Below, one piece after another: positions 5,142 through 6,919 of a DNA stretch of 6,919 bases; position 1 is the stretch's first letter, and every line of letters starts with the position of its first letter. The DNA lies in contig JAWXBI010000111.1 of NCBI GenBank assembly GCA_034439915.1, forward strand, positions 1 through 6,919, given 5' to 3'. Source of the stretch: JADJLQ01 sp034439915 (GTDB lineage: Bacteria > Bacteroidota > Bacteroidia > Chitinophagales > Saprospiraceae). The notes under the pieces were generated by a model. It was not told the origin of the DNA. It did not search any database and saw only the letters and a list, made by a program, of their open reading frames with translations. The translations under genes were made by a program, and so were the position numbers.

Positions 5142-6827
5142 TTATAAAACTTTACTTTCTATTACGTTACTTGTTAAATACCCAATGCGGTGAGCTATGG
5201 ATGACACCTGACTTCCCTCCGGCAATTCAACGGGTTGTGTATATATTTTCCAGGCTGTGGGCATGAGTCCCCTATTTAAAATTTTATACCCAATGGATGC
5301 TCCCGGGGTTAGACAGGCAATAGACACTTTATTGTTTTTAATTGATATCTCCGGATCAGATGTAATGGGTTGCTGATTGCCTTTCCAGATGGTCCGGATA
5401 TATTCAGGCTCGGACACCAATCCTTTATCTTCTATTGATTTCATCCAGCGGTCACATTCCTGTCTCAGTTCAACCAGTTTGTCTTTGTACTCTGGTAAGG
5501 TCGCCAGATTATGCAATTCATGAGGATCGGTATAGGTATCAAATAATTCTTCCGCTGTTTTTTTGGGCCTGAACCATTGGCTTTGAATGGCATCCAGGCC
5601 CCCGATATCTTTTAACCTCAGCATCTCTTTCATGATCGGCATATTCTCCCTGTATTGCACGGCCAGATAATAGGGTTTTGTCGTATCAAAATTGCGGAGG
5701 TATTTAAAGCGGTGATCCCGGACCGCACGGATCATATCGTATTTTTCATCAAAGCGATCGGCTCCCCCGTGAATATAGGTCCTCGGCTGTATGGCCTGAT
5801 ATTTTCCAACAAAAGCCTGTCCGTCCGTTGGTCCGGAAACTGTGGAACCGGCTAAAGAAAGTATGGAGGGGAGGAAGTCTACAAAACTGATCAGCTGACT
5901 ATCGACCTGTCCGGCATTCCATTTATTGGGATAGCGGATAATCAACGGTGCTCTGAGGCCCGAATCATAACACAATCTTTTTTGCCTGGGCAGTGGCCCG
6001 CCATGATCGGCATACCAAAATACAATCGTGCTATCCAATAAACCTTCCGCTTCCAGCCGGGCTAAAACTTTACCTACCTGATCATCCATCTGTCTAACAT
6101 TGGAATACATCCTGCGAATGTCCAATAATGCCACTGGAGTATTGGGCAGATAAGGGGGAACCGGGACTTGAAGAATCGAATCTATCCAAAGCGAATCACC
6201 CGCTTTTTCCCAGATCTGAGATTCATGCGTAACCCCAAAATTGATGATTGAAAAAAACGGTTGGCCCGGGGCACGGTTTTTCCAATCCGCATTAGGGCTG
6301 CATTCATCCCAGGCAGTAGGCGGAGCCAGGAACTGATAATCCTGTTTAAACCGGTTGGTACAATAGTATCCCAGCATACGCAAATACTCACTGTGCATCC
6401 TCGCCTCGGCAGGTGGAAATGCTTCATAGGACGGAAGGCCCGGTGGAAAAAAAGGGGCCTGGGCTTTGATTTGTTCAGGAGTGGGTTTGCCATTGGCCCA
6501 AAATCCAGTACGCATATGCTGGGCTCCGAAATGAGCAGGATAAAGTCCCATAGCCAGGGCAGCCCTGCTGGGTGCACATACCCCGGAAGGGCTAAAGGTA
6601 TTGGGATAACATATACCTTCTGCTGCTAACCGGCTCAGAGTAGGGGTGATAATGGTGGAATCGCCGAAAGGAGGAATGACCGGGCTGAGATCTTCGGCCA
6701 CCAGCCATAGGATATTGGGACGGAAATCCCATGTAATTGAGCGGCGAGCGGATTGATCCGGTGTCTTTAAACCTGTACAGGTGAATAAACAAAATGCAAC
6801 AACAACTATTAGATACCTGATCACCAC
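5142..6827 (-). CDS. S1-family sulfatase (formylglycine-dependent), exported
   Basis: The 561-residue product is a type I sulfatase that hydrolyses a sulfate ester, here most likely on a carbohydrate. The formylglycine motif CAPSR lies at residues 84-88 in GVCAPSRAALAMGLYPAHFG, with Cys84 the residue matured to formylglycine and Arg88 its partner. The N-terminal metal site is ILWLVAEDLSP (Glu45, Asp46). The second metal segment is WYADHGGPLPRQKR (Asp274, His275). GVTHESQIW (His201) and LFDTYTDPHELHNL (429-441) are also typical. Residues about 487-560 resemble the small beta-sandwich found at the C terminus of some glycosidases (chitobiase/hexosaminidase type). The first 17 residues are hydrophobic after Arg4 and end LFTC, which could be a lipobox with an unusual Thr at -1, or a plain signal peptide. 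The start is GTG at 6825-6827 (a second GTG follows); no in-frame ATG is available upstream or before residue 93. The substrate is not decided by the sequence; linkage to rhaI suggests a sulfated rhamnoside. Confidence 0.92.
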   Translation of the reverse strand: MVIRYLIVVVAFCLFTCTGLKTPDQSARRSITWDFRPNILWLVAEDLSPVIPPFGDSTIITPTLSRLAAEGICYPNTFSPSGVCAPSRAALAMGLYPAHFGAQHMRTGFWANGKPTPEQIKAQAPFFPPGLPSYEAFPPAEARMHSEYLRMLGYYCTNRFKQDYQFLAPPTAWDECSPNADWKNRAPGQPFFSIINFGVTHESQIWEKAGDSLWIDSILQVPVPPYLPNTPVALLDIRRMYSNVRQMDDQVGKVLARLEAEGLLDSTIVFWYADHGGPLPRQKRLCYDSGLRAPLIIRYPNKWNAGQVDSQLISFVDFLPSILSLAGSTVSGPTDGQAFVGKYQAIQPRTYIHGGADRFDEKYDMIRAVRDHRFKYLRNFDTTKPYYLAVQYRENMPIMKEMLRLKDIGGLDAIQSQWFRPKKTAEELFDTYTDPHELHNLATLPEYKDKLVELRQECDRWMKSIEDKGLVSEPEYIRTIWKGNQQPITSDPEISIKNNKVSIACLTPGASIGYKILNRGLMPTAWKIYTQPVELPEGSQVSSIAHRIGYLTSNVIESKVL

Positions 6828-6919
6828 ATCAAGATAGAGATATTCATGAAATGAACTGTTGAATTGTTAAACTGTTGAATTGTTAAACTGTTGAATTGCT
6901 GAATTGTCGAATTGTTGCA
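6828..6919 (-). promoter_or_regulatory. Leader region upstream of the sulfatase-rhaI-kinase operon
   Basis: This stretch precedes the first gene of the minus-strand operon and should hold at least part of its promoter or leader. No exact Bacteroidota promoter (TAnnTTTG with an upstream TTTG) is found; TATCTTG close to the GTG is only a partial match. Most of the stretch is the octamer array described separately. The region is cut by the window edge. Confidence 0.3.
6851..6914. repeat. Degenerate octanucleotide tandem repeat upstream of the sulfatase
   Basis: Eight consecutive 8-base units from 6851 to 6914 on the plus strand read ATGAACTG, TTGAATTG, TTAAACTG, TTGAATTG, TTAAACTG, TTGAATTG, CTGAATTG, TCGAATTG, with TTGCA following to the window end. 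Alternation of the second and third forms also makes a 16-base super-repeat (6856-6871 and 6872-6887 identical). It is non-coding and lies 24 bases from the GTG start. It probably continues past the right edge. Confidence 0.85.

Noticed and set aside
6182..6629. Overlapping open frames of 122 and 131 codons on both strands
   Set aside because: They lie wholly within the sulfatase gene, whose frame carries all the conserved motifs.
6851..6919. CRISPR array
   Set aside because: Units are 8 bases long and directly adjoining with no unique spacers, so it is a simple tandem repeat.

Overview
The window looks like Bacteroidota (Bacteroidetes) chromosomal DNA, possibly from a marine or polysaccharide-degrading lineage. 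This is inferred from the protein types: an S1 sulfatase with the sugar-operon style of this phylum, a RhaI-type L-rhamnose isomerase, a UPF0175/DUF3368 pair and a RAYT transposase. Shine-Dalgarno signals are weak and two genes start at GTG or TTG. No ribosomal or phylogenetic marker is present, so the taxonomy is tentative.

The left third (1 to about 2300, plus strand, visibly AT-rich) is a decaying defence and mobile-element island. It holds the 3' part of a type I restriction specificity gene (hsdS) broken by one frameshift and one in-frame stop. A DarG-like macrodomain gene follows, with a probable frameshift at its extreme 3' end. Next comes an intact REP-associated tyrosine transposase (RAYT) gene, which carries inside its own reading frame a cluster of GTAG-headed palindromes of the kind RAYTs act on. 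Last are the remains of a UPF0175 antitoxin and DUF3368 PIN toxin pair; the antitoxin has lost its 5' end, and the toxin has an internal stop and no C-terminal half.

Positions 2299 to 2388 are a convergent intergenic region with several small inverted repeats that may act as terminators.

The right two thirds (2389 to 6827, minus strand) are a tightly packed operon read right to left: an exported S1 sulfatase, an L-rhamnose isomerase (rhaI) and an FGGY sugar kinase that is probably an L-rhamnulokinase. The gaps are 4 and 22 bases. A likely reading is that the sulfatase removes sulfate from a rhamnose-containing polysaccharide or oligosaccharide (an ulvan-like or rhamnan-sulfate-like glycan), and that the isomerase and kinase turn the freed L-rhamnose into L-rhamnulose 1-phosphate. 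The aldolase needed next is not in the window.

Two short-unit tandem repeats mark this operon. A hexamer array (10 units of TRAGGT on the plus strand) encodes a Thr-Ser/Thr-Leu tract at the kinase N terminus. A degenerate octamer array lies just upstream of the sulfatase start.
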